Origin: DASSFG01 sp035547915
Lineage (GTDB): Bacteria; Planctomycetota; Planctomycetia; Pirellulales; JAICIG01
Assembly (NCBI GenBank): GCA_035547915.1
Contig: DASZTS010000019.1
Location: 1-36,259 of the forward strand
Direction of reading: 5' to 3'
Length of the DNA: 36,259 bases
Shown: positions 17,473 to 24,891 of the stretch, in pieces
Layout of the letters: each line of letters begins with the position of its first letter
Position numbering within the stretch: position 1 is the first letter of the stretch
Made by a program: the position numbers and the translations under genes
Notes under the pieces: generated by a model
Databases searched by the model: none
The model's input: the letters and a program-made list of their open reading frames with translations, nothing else
What the model was told of the DNA's origin: nothing

Positions 17473-18636
17473 ATGAAATTGCACCGGCGATTGGCACGAT
17501 GCTCGCGCGCGGACGTGTTGTGGTCGCTCGCGCTGTTTGCGGTGGCCCAGGTGGGGCTGGCCGTGGCGATCGAATACTGGTTGCCCGGGTTGCGCGATCC
17601 ACGCTTCGCCTCCCGGGCCGAACAGCTCGTTCGCCGGACGGCAACCGCAGGGACGCGGCCGTTGAGCATCGTGATGCTCGGCAGCTCGCACGTGCAAGAC
17701 GGCTTCAACTCCACCGAGCTCGAAGCAAAACTTAGTGAGGAGTTCCACCGCCCCCTGGTGGTCTTTAACTTCGGCGTACCCGCGGCCGGTCCGGTGGCCA
17801 GTGTGCTGCATTTCGAACGGCTGATCGCGGCCGGAGCCAAGCCCGACCTGGCGCTTGTCGAAGTCACCCCGACGATGCTCAACGGCGTGGCGGGCCGGCC
17901 CGTGGAATCCGGCTATTTTTGCGCCGACCGGCTCTGGTACGGCGAGATCGATCTCGTCGGACGCTATGGCATGCCGGTGGACGAATTGCGCCACGATTGG
18001 TTGCAGAATTGGCCGATTCCCTGCCATAGCCATCGCAGTGCCATCGCCAGCCGGCTGATGCCGCATATGTTGCCTTTCTGGCTGCGGCTCGACGGCGACC
18101 GGGAGGTCGACCGCTCGGGCTGGAAACCGCGCAACGTCAAAGTGCTCACCGCTGAAGATCGCCGCCGCAGCACGGAGTACGCCCAGAGGGATTTTGGCGA
18201 GCCGCTGCAACGTTTCGAACTTTGCGAGGGGGCGTGTCGGGCTCAGCACGACCTGCTCCGTCGTTGCCGTGAAGAACAGGTCGCCGCGGTGCTGGTTTGG
18301 ATGCCGGAGGGGAAGACGTTCCAGGGCTATTATCCGGCGGCGGCCGAGCAGCAGATCCGTCATCACCTCGACGAACTGTGCGCCGAGTTCGACGTGCCCT
18401 TGATCGACGCCCGCGATTGGGTAGACGACGAAGGCTTCGTCGACGGACACCATTTACGACTGGTCGGCGCAATCGAGTTCAGCAGGCGGCTAGGCAACGA
18501 AGTTTTGGAACCGATCTTGAACACGCCGCGCCCGGATTGGGACGGCTATCTGGCCTCGCTCCTGCGACGAGGCGAACAGCGGACGAGTGTCGCGAACCGC
18601 GTCATACCCAGTCCGGATGCTTCCCTGAGGCGATAA
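17473..18636 (+). CDS. SGNH/GDSL-like protein paired with MBOAT acyltransferase
   Basis: 387 residues. One N-terminal membrane anchor (about 14-37) places the rest outside the cytoplasm. The nucleophile block is VMLGSSHVQDGFNS (Ser at 71/72), and the late Asp-x-x-His block is VDGHHLRLVGA, as in SGNH hydrolases and AlgX/DltD-like partners. It lies 6 nt after the MBOAT gene and is almost surely cotranscribed. Likely role: transferring the acetyl group delivered by the MBOAT protein to a polysaccharide. The acceptor is unknown. Confidence 0.82.
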   Translation: MKLHRRLARCSRADVLWSLALFAVAQVGLAVAIEYWLPGLRDPRFASRAEQLVRRTATAGTRPLSIVMLGSSHVQDGFNSTELEAKLSEEFHRPLVVFNFGVPAAGPVASVLHFERLIAAGAKPDLALVEVTPTMLNGVAGRPVESGYFCADRLWYGEIDLVGRYGMPVDELRHDWLQNWPIPCHSHRSAIASRLMPHMLPFWLRLDGDREVDRSGWKPRNVKVLTAEDRRRSTEYAQRDFGEPLQRFELCEGACRAQHDLLRRCREEQVAAVLVWMPEGKTFQGYYPAAAEQQIRHHLDELCAEFDVPLIDARDWVDDEGFVDGHHLRLVGAIEFSRRLGNEVLEPILNTPRPDWDGYLASLLRRGEQRTSVANRVIPSPDASLRR

Positions 18637-18679
18637 TCCGACTCACCGGTTCGAGTGTTGAAGAGTCCGAACCGCTCTC

Positions 18680-18780
18680 TGGGCAACCTACAAAAGCGGA
18701 TCGAGCTCCCAAAAGAGCAGCGTTTCACGCTCCGATTTTTCACCTGCGCCGCTCCGGCTTGGGGGGGTGTCAACCGGTCT
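18680..18780 (-). repeat. Dispersed ~100-nt repeat, copy C
   Basis: About 101 nt. It aligns with copy A (31598-31697) in the same orientation: CGGATCGAGCTCCC, GCGTTTCACG and CGCTCCG blocks are shared in order, and the end GTCAACC matches the GTCAGCC end of A. Read on the minus strand it contains the hairpin AGCGT-GAA-ACGCT. Its right edge touches the stop codon (TAA) of the minus-strand oxidoreductase, so it is the start of that gene's 3' UTR. Confidence 0.75.
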
Positions 18781-19895
18781 TACGACGCCCCGCTCGGACT
18801 TTCCGCGCCGACAAGCTCGGGCTTAAACCAACCGGCCGGCCGATCGATCTGTTGTTCGGCCTCCGGCCGGCGCGGGCGTTCGAACGGCTCGAGCCGCACG
18901 GGCTGGCCGGTTTCGGCCGCGTGATAAAGAGCCCGCACGATACGCACGTCGGCAAGTCCCTCCCAACCGTCCGGTTCCGGCGGCTCGTCTTTCAAGATGC
19001 AGTCGGAGAAGTAGATCAGCTCGGCCGCGACATGATCGCGCTTCGGAAAACTCTGCTGTTTGCTGCTCCCCTCGATCTGTGTCGTCAATTTCAACTTGGC
19101 ATCGAAGTCGTAGGCCGGGTCGAGCCGTAGACGGCCTTTCGTTCCCAAGAGTTGGAAGGTGTCGACGTTCGTTGCTCCGAAACTGGTCGTGAACGTGGCC
19201 AGTCGATCGTTGGGAAACCGCAGCACGCAGGTTGTCATTTCATCGACCTCCCGAAATCGGGCTTCGCCGTTGCTGCCGCTGAAGGCGAACACCTCGGTCG
19301 GTTCGTCGCGGAACAGATACCGCGCGGCGTTGATGCAGTAGACGCCGAGGTCGTAGAGGGTGCCGCCCCCCAAATCACGCTGTAGTCGAATGTTCCCCTC
19401 CTTCACCTGTTGGCTGAAGTCGGAGCTGAAGAATCGCAGGTCGCCGAGCTGCCCCGACTTGGCGATCTCGACCGCTCGCAGGTTAGCTGCCTCGAAATGG
19501 AGGCGGTAGGCGATCATTAACTTGACACGATTTTCGTCGCACGCGCGGATCATTTCCTGGCATTCGGCCTCCGTGACCGCCATCGGCTTTTCGCAGAGCA
19601 CATGCACACGCTGCTCGGCCGCGCGCAAGGTGTATTCGCGGTGCATGCTGTTCGGCAAGGCGATATATACGGCGTCGACGGCGCCAACGGAGAGCATGTG
19701 GCCGACGTCTTCGTAGGACGAGAGCAGTTCGACTCCATACTTCTCGCCCAGCTCGCTGAGCTTCGCTGAATCGCCGGAAACGAGTGCGGTCAACTCCGAG
19801 TTCTTGGCGCGCGAGAAGGCCGGCAGGATCGCCGCTTGGGCGAAATACCCCAGCCCGATCACCGCATAACGCACTTTCTTTTTCACACCGGCCAC
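18780..19895 (-). CDS. Gfo/Idh/MocA family NAD(P)-dependent oxidoreductase
   Basis: 371 residues. The N-terminal Rossmann domain has VIGLGYFAQAAILPAF, and the conserved CEKPMAV contains the family Glu-Lys-Pro; the C-terminal half is the alpha/beta substrate domain (DLGVYCINAARYLF). Such enzymes oxidise or reduce sugars, inositol or related compounds with NAD(P). GTG at 19895 is chosen because AGGAGG sits 5 nt upstream; a longer frame from 19958 would ignore that site. No clear operon partner. Substrate unknown. Confidence 0.9.
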   Translation of the reverse strand: MAGVKKKVRYAVIGLGYFAQAAILPAFSRAKNSELTALVSGDSAKLSELGEKYGVELLSSYEDVGHMLSVGAVDAVYIALPNSMHREYTLRAAEQRVHVLCEKPMAVTEAECQEMIRACDENRVKLMIAYRLHFEAANLRAVEIAKSGQLGDLRFFSSDFSQQVKEGNIRLQRDLGGGTLYDLGVYCINAARYLFRDEPTEVFAFSGSNGEARFREVDEMTTCVLRFPNDRLATFTTSFGATNVDTFQLLGTKGRLRLDPAYDFDAKLKLTTQIEGSSKQQSFPKRDHVAAELIYFSDCILKDEPPEPDGWEGLADVRIVRALYHAAETGQPVRLEPFERPRRPEAEQQIDRPAGWFKPELVGAESPSGAS

Positions 19896-20242
19896 ATCAA
19901 CCTCCTCGGCCAATCGAAGGCCTTGATAGCAAGATCGCTCGCCACCGCGAATTCCCACGGTGAACAGTGAAACGACGGGTTTGTCCCGACCCGAGCAAAG
20001 ATGGTCGCACTCGCTCGAAGACCGTAGCTCCTGTCTTCGTGGCGGGCGAAACCGGTCACGGAGCGAGCAACAAACGTGCCGGTCTCACCGGGGCTACATA
20101 CGCGCATCGGCCTGCACCCGCCAGCATTCGCGACTTTTTGCTTGTGCCGGCTCGCGGCACACAAACTGCTCTCGTGTCGCCGCGATTCCGTTGACCAACG
20201 GTTGAAAACATTCCCTCAATTGAAAGGTAGCGAAGGTCCGTC
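19896..20242. other. Divergent intergenic region
   Basis: About 347 bp between the divergent oxidoreductase and lipoprotein genes. No ORF with coding character, no strong hairpin and no copy of the dispersed repeat found. It must hold both promoters, but I cannot place them with confidence. Confidence 0.4.
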
Positions 20243-20419
20243 ATGAAACGTTTGATCTCGTTCGCGTTCTGTCTGTCGCTTGCTGTGGCAATGACCTCGG
20301 GTTGTGGTGAGAAAGCAACCACGACGAAGACGGAAACGGTGAGGAGCCCGCAGGGCACCACAACGGTCGAGGAGAAGGACACGGTAAAGACCAAGGGTGA
20401 GAATCCGCCGAATCCGTAG
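20243..20419 (+). CDS. Small Thr/Lys-rich lipoprotein
   Basis: 58 residues. An n-region (MKR), a hydrophobic stretch (LISFAFCLSLAVAM) and the lipobox TSGC put lipid-modified Cys at residue 21, so the mature chain is only 38 residues. That part is repetitive in Thr, Lys and Glu (TTTKTETV, GTTTVEEKDTVKTK) and likely unstructured. GAAGGT lies 5 nt before the ATG. The next gene's open frame begins 3 nt after the stop. Similar short lipoproteins seem common in planctomycetes (recalled, not checked). Role unknown, probably envelope. Confidence 0.75.
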   Translation: MKRLISFAFCLSLAVAMTSGCGEKATTTKTETVRSPQGTTTVEEKDTVKTKGENPPNP

Positions 20420-20422
20420 CGA

Positions 20423-21601
20423 TTGAATCGTGCATCGGGCGGAAGGCGGTCGAGTTACTTGAGCGTTGCCGTGCGCGCGAAATCGATCCGGGTTCGAGAG
20501 CCGACCGGTGCGGACGCTGTCGCTCGGAGCATCGGTTTGCGGTATGTCGACGACCGAGGACCGGGTATTCAGCGGCGCAAGTCGGGGGCGACCTTCCGCT
20601 ATCTGGCGCCGACCGGTCGGCAAGTGCGCGACCGGAAGACGCTCGCTCGTATTCGGTCGCTGGCGATACCACCGGCATGGGAGTGTGTCTGGATATGCCC
20701 CGTGGCTCAAGGGCATTTGCAAGCCACGGGACGCGACGCCCGTGGACGCAAGCAATACCGATATCATCCGCGCTGGCGCGAAGTGCGTGACGAAACCAAG
20801 TTCTCGCATACGATCGACTTCGCGCGGAGCCTACCTCGCATTCGGCGGCGCGTTCGTCGCGACCTGGCATTGCGGGGCATGCCGCGTGAGAAGGTGCTGG
20901 CGACGATCGTACGGTTGCTCGAAACGACGCTCATCCGGATCGGCAACGACGAATACGCCAGGCAGAACGGTTCGTTCGGGTTGACCACGATTCGCAACCG
21001 CCACGTGCGGGTGCGTGGTACGACATTACACTTCGGCTTTCGTGGCAAGAGCGGCGTGGAACGAGAAGTCCACGTAGACGATGCGCGGTTGGCAAGGATC
21101 GTGCGCAGGTGTCAGGATCTGCCCGGTCAGGATCTGTTCGTCTATGTGGGCGATGACGGCAAGGTGCACGATGTGGGATCGGGCGATGTGAACGAATATC
21201 TCCGAGCAATATCAGGCCGAGACTTCACGGCGAAGGATTTTCGCACCTGGGCCGGCACCTCCCTGGCCGTTCGCGCCTTGCACGGCCTCGCGGACTTTGA
21301 TTCCGAGACGGCGGCCAAACGCAACATCAATCGCGCGGTCGAAGTCGTAGCCGAGCAGCTCGGAAATACCAAGGCCGTCTGCCGCAAATGCTACATCCAC
21401 CCGGCGGTGATCGAGTCGTATCTGGAGCGCACGTTCGTCGACGCGCTGGCGCGAAAGGCGACTCGTCGGCTGCGCGGGACGGCCTCGCGACTCTCGGTCG
21501 ATGAGGCCGCTGTCTTGGCGTTGCTCGAAGGGCGGCATCCGGGTGAGTCGAAGACTGCTCGTCGAAAGAGCCCAGTTCGTCGAAAGAGCGGAGGAGGTTG
21601 A
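20423..21601 (+). CDS. DNA topoisomerase IB (poxvirus/bacterial type)
   Basis: Up to 392 residues. It relaxes supercoiled DNA through a 3'-phosphotyrosine intermediate. Visible motifs: YRYHPRWREVRD (N-terminal DNA-binding part), catalytic Arg region RIGNDEYARQNGSFGLTT, FRGKSG, DFRTWAGTSLA and the nucleophile Tyr in CRKCYIHPAVIESY (about Y324 from the TTG start). The C-terminal 40 residues are Arg/Ser-rich. The start is uncertain: TTG 20423, TTG 20459 and GTG 20471 are all possible and none has a convincing ribosome site. It may be cotranscribed with the lipoprotein. Confidence 0.92.
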   Translation: MNRASGGRRSSYLSVAVRAKSIRVREPTGADAVARSIGLRYVDDRGPGIQRRKSGATFRYLAPTGRQVRDRKTLARIRSLAIPPAWECVWICPVAQGHLQATGRDARGRKQYRYHPRWREVRDETKFSHTIDFARSLPRIRRRVRRDLALRGMPREKVLATIVRLLETTLIRIGNDEYARQNGSFGLTTIRNRHVRVRGTTLHFGFRGKSGVEREVHVDDARLARIVRRCQDLPGQDLFVYVGDDGKVHDVGSGDVNEYLRAISGRDFTAKDFRTWAGTSLAVRALHGLADFDSETAAKRNINRAVEVVAEQLGNTKAVCRKCYIHPAVIESYLERTFVDALARKATRRLRGTASRLSVDEAAVLALLEGRHPGESKTARRKSPVRRKSGGG

Positions 21602-21714
21602 GAATAGCTGCCTTGGTTTTCCCGTCGTGCGGAACGAGCAGCGATCCGGCATCGTCGTTGCACCGCCGGAACCACGGCGCGGCTTCTGTTCCGATCCATC
21701 GAGGAGATCCTGCA

Positions 21715-21915
21715 ATGGCGAAGTACGGTTCAACGGCAAAACGAGAAGTGAAGAAGGCCGTCAGCAAGACCAAGAAGGGGACGCAACGTAGCGGCAAGAA
21801 AGGCAAGGCCAAGAGCCGCAAACAGGCGATCGCGATCGGTCTTTCGAAGGCCAGGAAAAAGGGCGCAAAGGTTCCGGCGCGGAAGAAATCGAAGAAATCG
21901 TCGAAGAAGAAGTAA
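21715..21915 (+). CDS. DUF6496-like small Lys-rich protein
   Basis: 66 residues, more than one third Lys/Arg, ending in SKKSSKKK. The core SRKQAIAIGLSKARKKGAKVP matches the DUF6496 family. Charge and the flanking topoisomerase and PPC-domain genes suggest a nucleic-acid-associated role, which is inference. ATG 21715 has GAGGAG 8 nt upstream; the frame is open further upstream (to 21598) but without coding character. Confidence 0.8.
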   Translation: MAKYGSTAKREVKKAVSKTKKGTQRSGKKGKAKSRKQAIAIGLSKARKKGAKVPARKKSKKSSKKK

Positions 21916-21982
21916 TTACGTGAGGAGGCCGGCCGCGGCACGAAATGGCTCTCTCGGGCACCACCTCGAGTGGAGGAATGCT

Positions 21983-22420
21983 ATGAAGTCGAAACGGTTG
22001 CACGAAGAGGCGGACGAGATCACCTATGTGCTCGTATTGGACACCGGCGAAGAAGTGACCGGCGCACTGCTCGATTTTGCGAAGAAGCAACAGATCCGCA
22101 CCGCCAGCTTCACCGCGATAGGAGCGCTGCGTGAATTGACCTTGGGCTACTTCGATTGGCAAAAGAAGGAATACGAGAAGATCCACGTGGCGGAACAAGT
22201 GGAACTTTTGTCGTTGGCCGGCAACATCGTATCCTCGAAGGACGGCCCGAAATTGCACGCCCACATCGTCGTCGGCAAACGCGACGGCACCGCGCACGGC
22301 GGACATCTTGTCGATGCGATCGTACGACCAACGCTCGAAATGATGATTGTCGAATCGACGGCGGCCAGGCTCGAGCGGCAACAGGACGAAGCCAGCGGCC
22401 TTCCCTTGATCAAGTTTTAG
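21983..22420 (+). CDS. PPC (DUF296) domain protein
   Basis: 145 residues, essentially a single PPC domain: TYVLVLDTGEEV at the start, SFTAIGALRELTLGYFD, then the metal-binding His pattern HAHIVVG with GGHL, and VRPTLEMMIVES at the end. Stand-alone prokaryotic PPC proteins form trimers and bind metal; in plants the domain is joined to AT-hooks. The biochemical role in bacteria is unclear. GGAGG lies 6-7 nt before ATG 21983. Follows the DUF6496 gene by 67 bp, and the stop codon overlaps the start of repeat copy D. Confidence 0.87.
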   Translation: MKSKRLHEEADEITYVLVLDTGEEVTGALLDFAKKQQIRTASFTAIGALRELTLGYFDWQKKEYEKIHVAEQVELLSLAGNIVSSKDGPKLHAHIVVGKRDGTAHGGHLVDAIVRPTLEMMIVESTAARLERQQDEASGLPLIKF

Positions 22421-22516
22421 AGCAACCGGCAAATCCCAGAAGCCCGAGCGCCGCGGGCAACAGCGGCCGTAAAGCGCCGATGAGGTAGAGTTCGATCCAG
22501 TTCTGCCGGTTGCGCC
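22419..22516 (+). repeat. Dispersed ~100-nt repeat, copy D
   Basis: About 98 nt, beginning inside the stop codon of the PPC gene. It aligns with the reverse complement of copy A: AGAGC start, CCGAGCGCCGCGGGC block, AAAGCGCCGAT block, TTCGATCC block and GGTTGCGCC end. The ends AACCGGCA and TGCCGGTT are perfectly complementary, giving an outer stem. Confidence 0.7.
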
Positions 22517-22737
22517 AAAATCATCCATAGCGTGCCTCGGCTCTTCGGGGCACTGTTACCGGTCGGCGCCGGCCCCGTGGTCTCTGTGTCTGCAACGGCT
22601 TGCGAGGCGCTTTCGTCGAACCGTTCGAGTTCGGATGGCTTGCAGATGCCGGGGGCTTTTTCGATCGGGCTCACGGGTTACCCATCTTCCGGTCAGCTAT
22701 ATGAAAACACTCGTCCAGATTCGATTGACCGAAACTG

Positions 22738-22752
22738 GATACATATGTACAT
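22738..22752. promoter_or_regulatory. Palindromic operator candidate upstream of imuA
   Basis: TACATATGTA (22740-22749) is a perfect 10-bp palindrome. In wider form GATAC-ATAT-GTACA resembles the Gram-positive SOS box CGAAC-N4-GTTCG only in the AC-N4-GT core. imuA-imuB-dnaE2 cassettes are commonly LexA-controlled, so a damage-response operator is a reasonable guess, not shown. Confidence 0.4.
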
Positions 22753-22784
22753 TACCATCGCACAGCCGTCTGAGCGAACCTGCC

Positions 22785-23528
22785 GTGAAGCCGAGATCGA
22801 ACTCCTCCGCAACTTCCGCCAAGGCCCAGCTCGTGGCCGAGCTGCGCGAACAACTGCATCGGTTCCGGGGTGCCAGACGGGCGACAGACCGCTCGCCGTT
22901 CTCCACGGGTTGCTCGCCGCTCGACCGGCTGCTGCCCGGAGACGGCTTGTCACGCGGGGGCCTGGTCGAATGGCTCGCTCCGACGCAAGCCGGCGGCACG
23001 ACCTGGCTGGCGCTGGTCGCTGCGCGGGAAGCGTGCAGGCGCCACGGCCCCCTGGTTGTGGTCGACGGGCAGGGGACGTTCTATCCGCCGGCCGCCGCGC
23101 GGGCGGGTATTGATGTCGAGCGGCTCATCGTGGTGCGCGCGCTGGCGGCACGCGACGAGAGCTGGGCGCTCGACCAGGCCTTGCGCACCGGCGGGGTCGG
23201 GGCGGTGCTGTGCGCCACCGCTCGGCTCGGGCAGCGTGCGATGCGGCGGCTGCAATTGGCGGCCGAAGCGAGCGGCGGCGTGGGATTGCTGGTGCGTCCC
23301 GCGTCGGTCCGCGGCGAGCCTTGTTGGGCCGAATCGCGGCTCTGGGTCGAATCGAGGGTGGGCACGGCGGGACGGCGATTGAGCGTGGAGGTGCTCTGGA
23401 CGCGCGGCACGGTGGCCGAGGAATTGACCGCGGCAAGAAGTCTGGAGTTGGAGATCGACGATGAAACGGGTGTTATGCGTGCGGTTGCCCGATTGGCCCC
23501 GGCAGCGGCGCGCGCGCCGGGAGCCTGA
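22785..23528 (+). CDS. imuA: ImuA-type protein of translesion mutasome
   Basis: 247 residues from GTG 22785. The RecA-like fold is seen in FSTGCSPLDRLLPGDGLSRGGLVEW (about 45-69), GTTWLALVAAREACRR and LVVVDGQGTFYPPAAA; the Walker A is degenerate (AGGTTW), as usual for ImuA. ImuA works with ImuB and DnaE2 in SOS mutagenesis. The start is uncertain: ATG 22701 and GTG 22833 (AAGG upstream) are alternatives; 22701 would put the palindrome inside the gene and codes for an unconserved-looking stretch. It overlaps imuB by 68 nt, indicating coupling. Confidence 0.82.
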   Translation: MKPRSNSSATSAKAQLVAELREQLHRFRGARRATDRSPFSTGCSPLDRLLPGDGLSRGGLVEWLAPTQAGGTTWLALVAAREACRRHGPLVVVDGQGTFYPPAAARAGIDVERLIVVRALAARDESWALDQALRTGGVGAVLCATARLGQRAMRRLQLAAEASGGVGLLVRPASVRGEPCWAESRLWVESRVGTAGRRLSVEVLWTRGTVAEELTAARSLELEIDDETGVMRAVARLAPAAARAPGA

Positions 23529-24888
23529 GCTTGGCGATCGCGAAGCCCTCCAGCGGCTCGTGCCCTGGTGCGAATCGTTCAGCCCGACGGTCGGCATCGC
23601 AGACGGCGAACCGCCGGACAGCCTGCTCTTCGACGTGACCGGTCTGGCGCCGCTGTTCTGCGGTGAGGAAACGCTCGTGGCGCACGTGCGGCAAGAGTTC
23701 GGCCGACGCGGCTGGACGACATGCCTCGCCCTGGCCGATACCCCGGGCGCCGCTTGGGCCTTGGCACACTATGAAACGGACCGAGGGATACCTCCCGGTT
23801 CGCCCATTATCGTCCCCACGGGCCAAAGCCGGGCGGCGATCGGCGGTCTGCCCATCGAGGCTTTGCGTCTTTCGCCCGGCTGCGTGTCGGACTTGAACGA
23901 CCTGGGCTTGCGGCAGATAGGACAACTGCTGGAATTGCCGCGTGAAAGCCTGGCGGCGCGGTTCGGGGCGGCGATCCTCCAGCGGCTCGATCAGGCCACC
24001 GGCGCGGCGGACGAAGTCATCGCGGCCCATCATCCGCCGCCCGAGATCGAAGCGGAATGGACCTTCGAATATCCCACCGATTGCCCCGATCTTGTCCAGC
24101 AAGTCCTGCAAGAACGGTTGGAACAGATCACGCGGCAGTTGTCGTCGCGTCGGCAAGGTGTGCAAGAACTCGTCTTCCGATGGCGCTGCGAGAGCAACCC
24201 ACCCGGTCAGATCAAGGTGGGCCTGTATCGCCCCAGCGCGGCGGCGCGTCACCTGGTCGAACTGATCGAGACCCAGTGGCAGGCGACCTGTCGTCCGCTG
24301 GCCGAGCCGATCACGTCGCTGTGCGTCTCGGTCACCATCGTCGCGCCCCTGGAATATTATCAGCAGGCGTTGTTCGACGACCTTCGCCAACAAGACAACC
24401 CACGCGAAACGGCGTTGTTGGTCGATCGGCTTGCCAGCCGCCTGGGACGCCATTCCGTCGTTCGCCCGCGACTTTTGCCCGAGGCCCAACCCGAACTGGC
24501 TTGGCGATACATACCCCTCGTAGGCGAACAGCGGCCGGCTGGTAGTGCGCCGTTGAGAAAGAAAAAGCCGAGCCGTCGAAAATCCTCCGAGCAAACCATC
24601 GCGGCGCATCCTGGACCGCTCACGAGGCCATTATCGTTGGCCGCTAAGCCGTTGCCCGTGGAGGTGGTATCGGTGGCGCCTCATGGTCCGCCGGCGGCCT
24701 TTTCTCTCAGCGGCGAGCAGCACCACGTCGCGCGCGCCTGGGGACCGGAGCGGATCCAGACCGGCTGGTGGCGCGGGCGAAGTGTCGGCCGCGATTATTA
24801 CCGCGTCGAGACCGGCGACGGGCAATGGTTCTGGCTCTTTCGCCAGCTCACCGACGGTCGGTGGTTTTGTCACGGAGCCTTTGCGTGA
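23461..24888 (+). CDS. imuB: ImuB, inactive Y-family polymerase-like protein
   Basis: 475 residues. The N-terminus (RVLCVRLPDWP) and LLFDVTGLAPLFCGEE correspond to the palm strands of Y-family polymerases, but the catalytic carboxylates of active enzymes (DxD, SIDE) are not conserved, as typical for ImuB. Thumb/HhH part: LNDLGLRQIGQLLELPRE. The little-finger region and a long C-terminus follow, ending in the ImuB-like YYRVETGDGQWFWLFRQL. ImuB bridges ImuA, DnaE2 and the sliding clamp. A Lys/Arg-rich linker (about 360-385) precedes the C-terminal tail. Located between imuA (overlapping) and dnaE2 (3-nt gap). Confidence 0.92.
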   Translation: MKRVLCVRLPDWPRQRRARREPELGDREALQRLVPWCESFSPTVGIADGEPPDSLLFDVTGLAPLFCGEETLVAHVRQEFGRRGWTTCLALADTPGAAWALAHYETDRGIPPGSPIIVPTGQSRAAIGGLPIEALRLSPGCVSDLNDLGLRQIGQLLELPRESLAARFGAAILQRLDQATGAADEVIAAHHPPPEIEAEWTFEYPTDCPDLVQQVLQERLEQITRQLSSRRQGVQELVFRWRCESNPPGQIKVGLYRPSAAARHLVELIETQWQATCRPLAEPITSLCVSVTIVAPLEYYQQALFDDLRQQDNPRETALLVDRLASRLGRHSVVRPRLLPEAQPELAWRYIPLVGEQRPAGSAPLRKKKPSRRKSSEQTIAAHPGPLTRPLSLAAKPLPVEVVSVAPHGPPAAFSLSGEQHHVARAWGPERIQTGWWRGRSVGRDYYRVETGDGQWFWLFRQLTDGRWFCHGAFA

Positions 24889-24891
24889 ACC

